This document shows, one piece after another, positions 6,481 through 12,019 of a stretch of 25,618 bases of DNA. A program made the position numbers and the translations under genes. The notes below the pieces were generated by a model that did no database searches, was not told where the DNA came from, and saw nothing but the letters and a program-made list of their open reading frames with translations. Position 1 is the stretch's first letter. Each line of letters opens with the position of its first letter. The stretch lies in IMG/VR virus record IMGVR_UViG_3300044701_002446, positions 1 through 25,618 of that record; one strand, 5' to 3'. This DNA comes from a virus.

Positions 6481-6716
6481 TGGCACACAACCACTACACC
6501 ACCAACGGCCCGCGCGTCGCGTCCACGTCGATGCCGGAGCGGGCGCCCGAAAGCTTCAACGCCTGGCAGGAGGAGCTGCAATGGGAGCGCGACCTCGAGC
6601 GCATCCTGGAGGACTTCAAGTATCAGCTGCGCGAGAAGCTGCGCACGGCGTACTACAACAACACGAGGTCACAATCTGTGATGTCAAACGACCACCAGCG
6701 TATCCAACAGTCATGA
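6480..6716 (+). CDS. 78-residue unknown early protein
   Basis: ATG 6480 sits in a TGATG overlap. The N-terminus is polar (MAHNHYTTNGPRVASTSM), followed by a long charged helix (FNAWQEELQWERDLERILED, FKYQLREKLRTAYYNN). No recognisable family. It overlaps the next gene by ATGA. A helical early protein of this kind could bind a host enzyme, but nothing in the sequence shows which. Confidence 0.6.
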   Translation: MAHNHYTTNGPRVASTSMPERAPESFNAWQEELQWERDLERILEDFKYQLREKLRTAYYNNTRSQSVMSNDHQRIQQS

Positions 6717-6973
6717 GCGAGTTCAAATACGGCGACATGGTGCAGGTGCGGGATGGGGAAGGAGCAATTTGGGAGCCACCTCGTTTTTATCTCTTGGGCA
6801 TCCCGACGCCAAATGGTGGTATGATGCACTATACAATGGGGTATGCCGAAGATGAATCAAACTTTTGCGGACGTCCAGTTTGCTGGAGATACGCCAGAAA
6901 GCTGACTATGGAAGAGCGGCTGGAGCGCATCAAGCGGGCGCTGGCTGGGCTGGGACCGCATCCGCAAGATTGA
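6713..6973 (+). CDS. 86-residue unknown protein, KYGDMVQVRD type
   Basis: Begins MSEFKYGDMVQVRDGEGAIW and continues with PPRFYLLGIPTPNGGMMHY, FCGRPVCWRYARKLTMEERL. The beta-rich N-terminal part with an early GD-x-V-x-V-R turn followed by W resembles small phage proteins of SH3-like type that begin FKxGDxVxVRD, whose function is unknown. The DNA is richer in A+T than the flanking genes. It is coupled to the gene before by ATGA; 18 bases separate it from the next. Confidence 0.6.
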   Translation: MSEFKYGDMVQVRDGEGAIWEPPRFYLLGIPTPNGGMMHYTMGYAEDESNFCGRPVCWRYARKLTMEERLERIKRALAGLGPHPQD

Positions 6974-6991
6974 CTCTAATAACAAGCAGCA

Positions 6992-7387
6992 ATGAGCCAA
7001 GACAAAGCACGCCACACTCCTGGCCCGTGGTTTATGAAGTTTGGGAAAGACCCCAATGCCGACTGCCATGAGTGGGCTATTGGTCCGGCATACGACAACC
7101 ACCCAAACGGGCTGGCATTGAAAACGCAGGTAGCACGCGTGAGCACCTGCTGCGGACCGGAGATGATAAAGAACGCAGAACTGGTGCAGGCCTCGCCTCA
7201 GCTACTTGAGGCACTTGTTCTTGTGAGGCGGAAATACCACAGCTTTCTAAATGCAGAGGACATGGGCCTCATTGAACGTGCTATCATGATAGCTGGCGAT
7301 GAGTTAGAACAACTGCCAGCAGACCCAAACAAAAAACACAATACAGCGCCTCCATTTCCGCCAAGCGTGTACACCATTGAGTGGTAA
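6992..7387 (+). CDS. HTPGPW-type phage protein of unknown function
   Basis: 131 residues with the pattern RHTPGPWFMKF near the N-terminus and ELVQASPQLLEALVLVRRKY in the middle. Both marks (HTPGPW and NAxLIxxAPxLLEAL) define a widespread family of small phage proteins without known function, usually encoded in early regions. Beta strands between them (HEWAIGP, LKTQVARVS) agree with the family. The last 25 residues are low in structure and rich in Pro, Asn and Lys. A+T content is above that of neighbours. No overlap with neighbours: 50 bases without a gene follow, in which I see no promoter or hairpin. Confidence 0.75.
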   Translation: MSQDKARHTPGPWFMKFGKDPNADCHEWAIGPAYDNHPNGLALKTQVARVSTCCGPEMIKNAELVQASPQLLEALVLVRRKYHSFLNAEDMGLIERAIMIAGDELEQLPADPNKKHNTAPPFPPSVYTIEW

Positions 7388-7437
7388 CCTACCCGAATGG
7401 GGCGAAATCCCATCATTAACGCTAAATCACACCCACA

Positions 7438-7695
7438 ATGTCTGACATTGACTTCACAACCTGGAAGCACTGGAAAGAGTTGCCTACACAGGAAACCTGG
7501 TGTCTCATCGCATACCGCTGGAAGGCCGTAGGAGACCCTTCGCGCATCCGGTACCAGGTAGATCGCACCATCCAAGGCGAGGCCCGCTGGTGGGGCACCG
7601 ACCCCCTCCGCGGACCCTTCGAGATTCTCGGATGGAAACCTTTTGACCCCATCTCCGTAGACGAGGCAATCAACCTTGAAACCATCAAGCAATGA
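7438..7695 (+). CDS. 85-residue protein, possibly DUF551-like
   Basis: Sequence runs MSDIDFTTWKHWKELPTQET, WCLIAYRWKAVGDPSRIRYQ, then WWGTDPLRGPFEILGWKPFD. The arrangement of an early W-x-x-W-x-E-L-P, a strand, and a closing GWKPFDP resembles the DUF551 pattern of small phage proteins (WxxVxxxLP ... VxHWxPLP), but the match is loose. Function unknown. Its stop overlaps the next ATG (ATGA). Confidence 0.65.
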   Translation: MSDIDFTTWKHWKELPTQETWCLIAYRWKAVGDPSRIRYQVDRTIQGEARWWGTDPLRGPFEILGWKPFDPISVDEAINLETIKQ

Positions 7696-7844
7696 CACCG
7701 GAAACAATCCAAGCCATGCGCGACCTCCGCGCAGAGTTAGAAGGCGTAAACAGCGCTATCAGCGCCCTCAACCCGCAGCTGTCGCTCGGCATCGGGATGG
7801 CACTCACCCTCATCGACCGACGCATCCATGGGACAGCCAGTTGA
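7692..7844 (+). CDS. 50-residue helical early protein
   Basis: Starts in an ATGA overlap and its end overlaps the next gene by 17 bases. Begins MTPETIQAMRDLRAELEGVN and continues with SAISALNPQLSLGIGMALTL; predicted as two helices. No known family. Support comes from coupling and from filling an otherwise empty space between two real genes. Confidence 0.5.
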   Translation: MTPETIQAMRDLRAELEGVNSAISALNPQLSLGIGMALTLIDRRIHGTAS

Positions 7845-8214
7845 GGAGTTCCGGAAGCTGGCAGCGGCGTACAACATGGCGCCGCACCACTTCCACAAGG
7901 ACAAACGCGGGTTTATCATCGTGACCCGCCAGGGCATCGACTACCTCCAGGCCCACCTCGGCATCGTGGTAACCTTTGAGACGGTGCTGGAGTGGTCCGA
8001 CCCAGAGGCCGGCCGGTACGTCATCAAGGCCACCGGCACCATCCTCCGCAAGGACGGCAGCAAGCACTTCATCTCCAGCTTTGGCGAGACGAGCAAGGCC
8101 AACAACACCAACCCCTACCCGGTCGCCATGTGCGAGAAGCGCGCGCTGTCGCGGGTGGTGCTCAAGCTGGTGGGCATGTACGAACTGGGCGCGGTAGGTG
8201 AGGACGAGCTATGA
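7828..8214 (+). CDS. Putative single-strand annealing protein (ERF/Rad52-like)
   Basis: 128 residues. The N-terminal half has KRGFIIVTRQGIDYLQAHLG, strands follow (VVTFETVLEW, YVIKATGTILRKDG), and the C-terminal half reads SSFGETSKANNTNPYPVAMC and EKRALSRVVLKLVGMYELGA. The last part, with an AExRAxxRAxLxLxGxY-like helix after a polar stretch naming Asn and Pro, is what I expect of the small phage recombinases of the ERF/Rad52-like (Sak) group, which coat single strands and promote annealing. The SSB gene lies 0.6 kb downstream, a usual partner. I am confident about a role in DNA metabolism, less about the exact family. Confidence 0.55.
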   Translation: MGQPVEEFRKLAAAYNMAPHHFHKDKRGFIIVTRQGIDYLQAHLGIVVTFETVLEWSDPEAGRYVIKATGTILRKDGSKHFISSFGETSKANNTNPYPVAMCEKRALSRVVLKLVGMYELGAVGEDEL

Positions 8215-8354
8215 GCCAGCTACGCAAGAACATGAAGGACATGCTCACTGAGACAGTGGGCTTCCTTGCACAGTTCCTTTTCATGGTCGGTATTTTCGTC
8301 ATTATTGGCCTCTTTCTGGTCCTTGGTTACCGCATAATCATGTGGCTGCTATGA
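8211..8354 (+). CDS. 47-residue single-span membrane protein
   Basis: Starts in an ATGA overlap with the annealing-protein gene. A basic, helical N-terminus (MSQLRKNMKDMLTETVG) is followed by a strong membrane segment (about 18-46, FLAQFLFMVGIFVIIGLFLV). The positive-inside rule puts the N-terminus in the cytoplasm. Function unknown; it is coupled by ATGA to another membrane protein. Confidence 0.6.
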   Translation: MSQLRKNMKDMLTETVGFLAQFLFMVGIFVIIGLFLVLGYRIIMWLL

Positions 8355-8551
8355 TAACCGAGCTGCACGCGATATGGGCATGGATTATAGGCGTTATCGT
8401 GCTCGGTTATTTGTTAGTGAATAACATCGACCTGCGGTGGAGATTAGCAAAAGCAAACGCACGCATCCGCAACCTGGAGAAGAAGCTGTGGACGAACGAC
8501 GTCGACGCTATCCTGGACGAAATCCTAGGCAATCCCGATGAGCGAGCTTGA
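8351..8551 (+). CDS. 66-residue membrane protein with coiled coil
   Basis: ATG 8351 overlaps the previous stop. One membrane segment at about 7-24 (AIWAWIIGVIVLGYLLVN) is followed by a charged heptad-like helix (RWRLAKANARIRNLEKKLW) and an acidic tail. The layout recalls i-spanin (Rz-like) proteins, but the gene is in the replication region far from the lysin, so a role in anchoring replication or in superinfection exclusion is just as possible. No family recognised. It overlaps the next gene by 14 bases. Confidence 0.6.
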   Translation: MITELHAIWAWIIGVIVLGYLLVNNIDLRWRLAKANARIRNLEKKLWTNDVDAILDEILGNPDERA

Positions 8552-8819
8552 CGATTTCTTCGACGAGGCAGAGCTGGACAGCACCACGCTCATCGAGGTG
8601 CGACGTGTTCGCCTCGAGTCACTTATGCAGTGCACCGTCCTGTGGGACGACGAGGCGACCCTCGACGCCATCATGTACGGGCCGATGGATGACCAGACCT
8701 ACCACCACCTAAACCTGCGCCTCATCGCGCACCTCGACCGGCCCGACTCACGCGGCCGATGGACACAAACACAAATGGCACGTTTTATTAAATCCTTTAC
8801 CCATGAAACTAACGATTAA
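8538..8819 (+). CDS. 93-residue acidic unknown protein
   Basis: Begins MSELDDFFDEAELDSTTLIE, with later stretches TVLWDDEATLDAIMYGPMDD and LIAHLDRPDSRGRWTQTQMA. Very acidic in the first third, more basic at the end. No motif recognised. Overlaps both neighbours (14 bases before, 17 after), which supports translation in the early operon directly before the SSB gene. Confidence 0.65.
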   Translation: MSELDDFFDEAELDSTTLIEVRRVRLESLMQCTVLWDDEATLDAIMYGPMDDQTYHHLNLRLIAHLDRPDSRGRWTQTQMARFIKSFTHETND

Positions 8820-9153
8820 CGGCACCGTCAAGGCGGTGCAAGAGCCCAAGACCTACCCCTCAGGTTTCACCGTCTGCGACGTGCTTATCGAGAGCGGTAG
8901 CAACGTCTACCCCGTCACGTTTAAGAAGGACGACGTGGATGAAGCCCTGGCACTGGTGCCCGATTACCCCATCACCCTCGAATGCTGGCTGAACAGCCGG
9001 GAGTGGCAGGGCCGCTACTACGTGGAGCTGAAGTACGCCGGGAAGCCGGAGGCCGCACCTGCTCCTGAGGCGGCCAAAAAGCCAGCCGCAGGACGCACCA
9101 CCAACCGGATGGCACCACCCTCAGCACCAGCGCCCAATGACCTGCCTTTCTGA
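8803..9153 (+). CDS. ssb: DUF3127-like OB-fold single-strand binding protein
   Basis: 116 residues. The first 85 have the strand order of the DUF3127 OB-fold: MKLTINGTVKAVQEPK, FTVCDVLIESGSNVYPVTFK, then NSREWQGRYYVELKYAG, where SREWxGRYY is the best match to that family. DUF3127 proteins are SSB-like proteins typical of Bacteroidota. A flexible Ala/Pro-rich linker (86-110) leads to an end APNDLPF, which matches the acidic-hydrophobic SSB tip (DDIPF type) that recruits partner proteins. Likely function: cover single strands at the phage origin and cooperate with the annealing protein and initiator. The gene symbol is used by function. Confidence 0.75.
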   Translation: MKLTINGTVKAVQEPKTYPSGFTVCDVLIESGSNVYPVTFKKDDVDEALALVPDYPITLECWLNSREWQGRYYVELKYAGKPEAAPAPEAAKKPAAGRTTNRMAPPSAPAPNDLPF

Positions 9154-9163
9154 CGAAAACTAC

Positions 9164-9397
9164 ATGATAGTGAGCAGCATGGAAGCGTTCCTCAACAAAC
9201 ACTACGGCAGCCTGACCATGGCGGCCGGCAAGCTCAAAGTCAGCCCGCAGACCATCACCAACTGGCTGAAGCGTAACCCGCGCGGGCTGCTCAAGCACAT
9301 GCCGACCATGGTGCAACAGTGCAACGTCACCGAGACCCAAATCATGGGCGAGGTGCTGTACCACGAGGAGTACCTGCAGAGCATCGGACAACGGTGA
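9164..9397 (+). CDS. Small helix-turn-helix protein
   Basis: 77 residues from ATG 9164; an ATG at 9137 would add nine residues and overlap the SSB gene by 17 bases. The core MEAFLNKHYGSLTMAAGKLK, VSPQTITNWLKRNPRGLLKH is a classic HTH: AAxKLxVSxQTIxNW. Proteins of this type are common in phages next to replication genes and may be Cro-like regulators. It ends in a GTGA overlap with the initiator gene. No dimerisation or protease domain is present, so it is not a full CI-type repressor. It is the only candidate transcription regulator I see in the window. Confidence 0.75.
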   Translation: MIVSSMEAFLNKHYGSLTMAAGKLKVSPQTITNWLKRNPRGLLKHMPTMVQQCNVTETQIMGEVLYHEEYLQSIGQR

Positions 9398-10158
9398 ACA
9401 ACTACCTCCAGCTACCGACAGAGGCTGCCGCGCACCTGCGGCGGCTCTCTGCCGTGCAGCTGTATATCTGGGCCGACGCGTGGACCTTCCAGCAGAACGG
9501 GCAGCAGGCCTACCGCTCCAACGCGAAGCTGGCGCATATGCTCGACATCTCACCGCGCAGCGTGTCACGGGCCATCCAAGGCCTGCACGAGGCGGGCATG
9601 CTGTCCGTACGTATCCAGCAGGAAGGCGAGACCATCAAGCGATACGTCACGGCGACCCTACCGACACGAACGTCACCCCCCGACACGAACGTCGTGGGGG
9701 TACCGACACCAACGTCGGGGGGGTACCGACACGAACGTCATGGGGGTACCGACACGAACGTCCACATAATAGATAAGAAGAATAAAGAAGTTAATAGAGA
9801 AGTTAAAAGAGAAACGCGCGCGCGCGAGGTGGTTTGGCCTTTCAATTCTGACCAGTTTATGAATGCCTGGAAGGAGTGGGAGGCCGATCGCCGCGAGCGA
9901 CGCATCAAGCCCTACACCACCCGCGGCCTCCAGACCGCACTACACCGACTCCAACAAATCAGCCAGGACAATGAGCACACAGCAACCCAAATCATCGCCC
10001 AGTCAATCGCCAACGGATGGCAAGGGCTTTTCCCTATCCGCAACGAACGGCAGCCAGCACGCCCTGAGCGCCCACGTGGACCAGACATCACTCCGGACGA
10101 TGTTGCGCGAATTGTGGCGACCCGATGGGGACCAAAATTTCCCCGAGCGGACAAGTGA
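9394..10158 (+). CDS. Replication initiator, winged-helix plus DnaD-like C-terminus
   Basis: 254 residues from the GTG at 9394, coupled to the HTH gene. Residues 18-72 are a winged helix (LRRLSAVQLYIWADAW, then SNAKLAHMLDISPRSVSRAI, QGLHEAGML). Residues 88-146 are a low-complexity linker encoded by the iterons. Residues 148-214 (WPFNSDQFMNAWKEWEADRR, then YTTRGLQTALHRLQ, SIANGWQGLF) match the C-terminal domain of phage replication organisers of the DnaD-like group, with the typical SIxNGWxGxF end. The protein should bind the repeats within its own gene and recruit the helicase loader, as lambda O does. The C-terminal 59 bases overlap the next gene. Function is a strong inference from domains and the embedded origin. 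Confidence 0.8.
   Translation: MNNYLQLPTEAAAHLRRLSAVQLYIWADAWTFQQNGQQAYRSNAKLAHMLDISPRSVSRAIQGLHEAGMLSVRIQQEGETIKRYVTATLPTRTSPPDTNVVGVPTPTSGGYRHERHGGTDTNVHIIDKKNKEVNREVKRETRAREVVWPFNSDQFMNAWKEWEADRRERRIKPYTTRGLQTALHRLQQISQDNEHTATQIIAQSIANGWQGLFPIRNERQPARPERPRGPDITPDDVARIVATRWGPKFPRADK
9659..9762 (+). repeat. Iterons of the predicted replication origin
   Basis: Five copies of CCGACACGAACGTC start at 9661, 9680, 9703, 9726 and 9749 (the third has one mismatch, CAC-C-AAC). Spacing is 19, 23, 23 and 23 bp, and copies 3-5 are each preceded by GGGGGTA. Because 19 and 23 are not multiples of three, the copies are read in different frames (PTRTS, PDTNV, TPTSG, RHERH, TDTNV), so conservation is at DNA level. 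This is the arrangement of lambda-type origins, in which the initiator binds repeats inside its own gene. Confidence 0.85.
9675..9701 (+). other. Hairpin within the iteron array
   Basis: ACCCCCCGAC (9675-9684) pairs with GTCGTGGGGGT (9691-9701) with one bulged T at 9695 and a loop of ACGAAC. The hairpin is centred on the second iteron. It could form when the strand is single, for example at initiation, and serve as a binding or priming site (inference). Confidence 0.6.
9763..9826 (+). other. A+T-rich stretch and CG run next to the iterons (predicted unwinding site)
   Basis: Immediately after the last iteron come about 50 bases with hardly any G+C clamp (CATAATAGATAAGAAGAATA and following, strongly purine-rich on this strand), in a genome of roughly 60% G+C, then an alternating CGCGCGCGCGCG tract ending near 9826. 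Iterons plus adjoining A+T-rich DNA are the usual parts of an initiator-dependent origin. The alternating CG tract could take left-handed form under strain. Confidence 0.7.
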
Positions 10159-10732
10159 CAGCCTGACCCTCCGTGCAGCGATGGAGCTGGGGCCGGAAGA
10201 CACCAGCGCTGCCCTGCTCTACACCCTGAAGGAGCTGGTCAACGCCCTCGAGTGCAAGGTGACCATGCGCACCGCCGTCGACTTCCAGGATGGCATGCTC
10301 GTGATGACTCAGCACTACGGATGGAGCATCGAGGAGGTGCGTCACTGCTTCGGTCTCATCCGCACCGGGCAGATCGGCCCCGACAACATGTACGAGCGCT
10401 TCAAAGCGCGCGAGCTGTACGCATGCATGCGCCAGTATGCCGACGAGCGTGCACGCCACCGCATGCGACACGCCGCCAAGTACGACCCCGACGTGCAGGA
10501 GGTGAAGCCAGCCACCGAGCGCACCGCACAGTCCCTCACCGCTATAGCCGACGTCCTCCAGCTGCAGCCATACAAACCAACACCCGGTATCTTCATGGCC
10601 GATGGCGAAAGACAGCAAGGCGTGCCGGCAGCTGCACACCAAACCCAAAGCGAAGCCCAAGGGCAGGAAGCTCACCCACGCCCAGGCAGTGAAGAAGGTA
10701 GACCTGTGGTTCAGCAAGCTGGTGCGATATGA
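10100..10732 (+). CDS. Replication-associated protein, loader-like
   Basis: 210 residues from ATG 10100; ATG 10181 is a later option that would remove the 59-base overlap with the initiator gene. The middle reads LECKVTMRTAVDFQDGMLVM, TQHYGWSIEEVRHCFGLIRT, GQIGPDNMYERFKARELYAC. An E-E-V/D-F-x-x-CF helix followed by G-x-x-G-x-x-Y-x-R is what I remember from proteins encoded just after initiators in Bacteroidota phages, thought to act like helicase loaders. The last 44 residues are rich in Gln, Gly and Pro and overlap the NinG gene by 131 bases, so the C-terminus may be little constrained. The gene is secure; function is weakly supported. Confidence 0.6.
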   Translation: MLRELWRPDGDQNFPERTSDSLTLRAAMELGPEDTSAALLYTLKELVNALECKVTMRTAVDFQDGMLVMTQHYGWSIEEVRHCFGLIRTGQIGPDNMYERFKARELYACMRQYADERARHRMRHAAKYDPDVQEVKPATERTAQSLTAIADVLQLQPYKPTPGIFMADGERQQGVPAAAHQTQSEAQGQEAHPRPGSEEGRPVVQQAGAI

Positions 10733-11111
10733 AGCGGCAGACAGACACGGCAACGCCCGCTGCTTCACCTGCGGCAAAGAAGACCACGTCAGCAACCTGC
10801 AGGCCGGACATTTCGCCTCTCGCCGCTTTTGGGCTACACGATGGGATCAGGATAACGTCCGCTCACAGTGCGTTTCCTGCAACATTTACCGAGCAGGAGA
10901 ACAGTGGCTTTTCGGATGCGCTCTCGAACGTGAGCAGCCAGGACGAGCTCATCAGGTTATGCAACGAGCGCAGCAGCACCGAGCGTACAAGGTGGAAGAG
11001 CTGGTGGACCTTGCATCCCGATACAAAGCGGCTGCTCTTCATCACGCCAGTATCAAGCGAGTGGTACATCAGGCCGGAGGACGAGATACAGGTGCAGGAG
11101 TTGAGGAGTGA
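10602..11111 (+). CDS. ninG: NinG-like recombination protein
   Basis: 169 residues. A basic N-terminus (MAKDSKACRQLHTKPKAKPK) leads to a zinc/HNH-like core: ARCFTCGKEDHVSNLQAGHF (first Cys pair, then AGHF), then WDQDNVRSQCVSCNIYRAGE with the second Cys pair. This is the NinG/Rap pattern, with DAGH-like and QCxxCN motifs. In lambda, Rap resolves or cuts branched recombination intermediates. Here it would work with the annealing protein and SSB to process replicating concatemers. It starts inside the 3' end of the preceding gene; a later start near 10690 cannot be excluded but no ATG supports it. Family call good, biochemical role from lambda. Confidence 0.8.
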   Translation: MAKDSKACRQLHTKPKAKPKGRKLTHAQAVKKVDLWFSKLVRYEAADRHGNARCFTCGKEDHVSNLQAGHFASRRFWATRWDQDNVRSQCVSCNIYRAGEQWLFGCALEREQPGRAHQVMQRAQQHRAYKVEELVDLASRYKAAALHHASIKRVVHQAGGRDTGAGVEE

Positions 11112-11253
11112 ACGCCTGCGCATCCTGCAATGGCTGGCTGACAACAGCGGCCTCACCAACAATTGTACCGAGTGGCAGAACCAGTGCACCCGCCTCGACC
11201 GCATCAAGGAGAAGCTGGTGGAGCTGACCGGCCATCAACCATTCGGCATCTGA
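11092..11253 (+). CDS. Small helical protein between NinG and HNH genes
   Basis: 53 residues from GTG 11092 (TTG 11101 is the other option): MQELRSERLRILQWLADNSG, then CTEWQNQCTRLDRIKEKLVE, ending LTGHQPFGI. The longer open frame back to 10729 is a shadow of NinG. Predicted to be two charged helices. It overlaps NinG by about 20 bases and the HNH gene by one (TGATG). No known family. The coupling to the HNH start is the best support. Confidence 0.5.
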   Translation: MQELRSERLRILQWLADNSGLTNNCTEWQNQCTRLDRIKEKLVELTGHQPFGI

Positions 11254-11531
11254 TGCCCACGATGCCTACATCCGGCAAGCCTAACAGGTGGCACGCCGCA
11301 CGGTCGCCTGAGCAGGCGAAGCTGCTGTACAACTCCCAGCGGTGGAGGAACTACCGCGAGGTGTTCCTGCGGCAGCATCCTGTCTGCGTCGTATGCGAAC
11401 ACATCGCTACAGTCGTGGACCACATACAGCCGGCAGCGTACCGTCCCGATCTCTTCTGGAAGAGCAGCAATCACCAGCCTATGTGCGCCGAGTGCCACAA
11501 CCGCAAGCGAGCGACCTCTGACAAGGGCTGA
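11253..11531 (+). CDS. HNH endonuclease of the packaging module
   Basis: 92 residues starting at the ATG of TGATG. Core: HPVCVVCEHIATVVDHIQPA (Cys pair plus VDHI), then SSNHQPMCAECHNRKRATSD (Asn-His and second Cys pair), the complete HNH motif with zinc-binding cysteines. In HK97-like cos phages an HNH protein of this size is encoded next to the terminase and is needed with TerL for specific cos cleavage. Here it lies 164 bases before the small terminase gene. It is the last gene of the continuous early block by overlap but functionally belongs to packaging. Confidence 0.88.
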   Translation: MPTMPTSGKPNRWHAARSPEQAKLLYNSQRWRNYREVFLRQHPVCVVCEHIATVVDHIQPAAYRPDLFWKSSNHQPMCAECHNRKRATSDKG

Positions 11532-11695
11532 CACCGTGTGCCTCATTCAATTCGCTGACCTACAACGCCTTGACGGGGTAGGGGGGTGGAGAAAATGGGG
11601 CGCGCGGAAGGTTTACACCGGCGCAGTTGGTGGGGCGAGGATGGTATCGGGACAAATTGGGACCAAAAAAGGAAAAGGGGAAATACCTTCGCGAT
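11532..11695 (+). other. Non-coding gap between HNH and small terminase; cos candidate
   Basis: No convincing gene lies here; a 66-codon open frame has unnatural composition. The stretch holds a run of G tracts (GGGGTAGGGGGGTGGAG followed by AAAATGGGG, 11575-11600) that could form a G-quadruplex, several repeated TTGG/GGGG words, and the TACCTTCG box at its end. In HNH-TerS-TerL phages the cos site commonly lies in this position, so this is the best place to look for the packaging start; I cannot see the actual cut site. Confidence 0.4.
11684..11691 (+). promoter_or_regulatory. Putative -7 box TACCTTCG before terS
   Basis: TACCTTCG lies four bases before the ATG at 11696 and is followed by C, giving the same nine bases (TACCTTCGC) as before the portal gene. 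A TTGG at 11657 is the nearest TTG, 24 bases upstream. Would start the packaging transcript at or near the start codon. Confidence 0.6.
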
Positions 11696-12019
11696 ATGGA
11701 GTACATGAACGACGCGCAACGGGCGCAGCTGGCTGAATTGGTGGCCAAATGGAGCGCCTACAAGACGCTGAAGGTGGACGACTACGTCCGTCTCGAGCTG
11801 CTGGCCTGCGTCCTGGTGGAGGTGAGCCAGCTGCAGGCGTACGTCAACACCAACGGCACGACCTACCAGGTGGTTGGCAAGAGCGGAGACACGTACAGCC
11901 GGGCGCGGCCGGAGTACCAGCAGCTGCAGGAGCTAAGGCAGCGGGCGTCGGTCATCATCGACAAGCTCGTGAAGGACGCCGCGCCGGTGGATGACGAATA
12001 CAGCGAGCTGCTTGCCTGA
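11696..12019 (+). CDS. terS: Terminase small subunit (P27-like)
   Basis: 107 residues from ATG 11696; frames extending further upstream enter the G-rich gap. Helical protein with YKTLKVDDYVRLELLACVLV, then a beta turn NGTTYQVVGKSGDTYSRARP, then EYQQLQELRQRASVIIDKLV. The order of helix, strand pair with a Gly-containing turn, P-E-Y and final helix fits P27-type small terminases. It binds the packaging site and activates the large subunit. Overlaps the large terminase by 29 bases. Call based on pattern and position; sequence match alone is modest. Confidence 0.75.
   Translation: MEYMNDAQRAQLAELVAKWSAYKTLKVDDYVRLELLACVLVEVSQLQAYVNTNGTTYQVVGKSGDTYSRARPEYQQLQELRQRASVIIDKLVKDAAPVDDEYSELLA

Noticed and set aside
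9164-9397. Lysogeny repressor
   Set aside because: The HTH protein is too short for a CI-type repressor and no integrase or attachment site was found, so a lysogeny module is not supported.
9659-9762. CRISPR array
   Set aside because: Units are 14 bases with 5-9 base gaps, no unique spacers of 25-40 bases, no cas genes, and they lie inside a gene. An iteron array fits better.
9863-10099. Extension of the loader-like gene upstream to 9863 or 9971
   Set aside because: It overlaps the conserved C-terminal domain of the initiator and has shadow-like composition; ATG 10100 or 10181 is more sensible.
11536-11736. 66-codon frame in the gap before terS
   Set aside because: Gly/Arg/Lys-rich low-complexity translation of G tracts, overlaps the terS start, no recognisable features.
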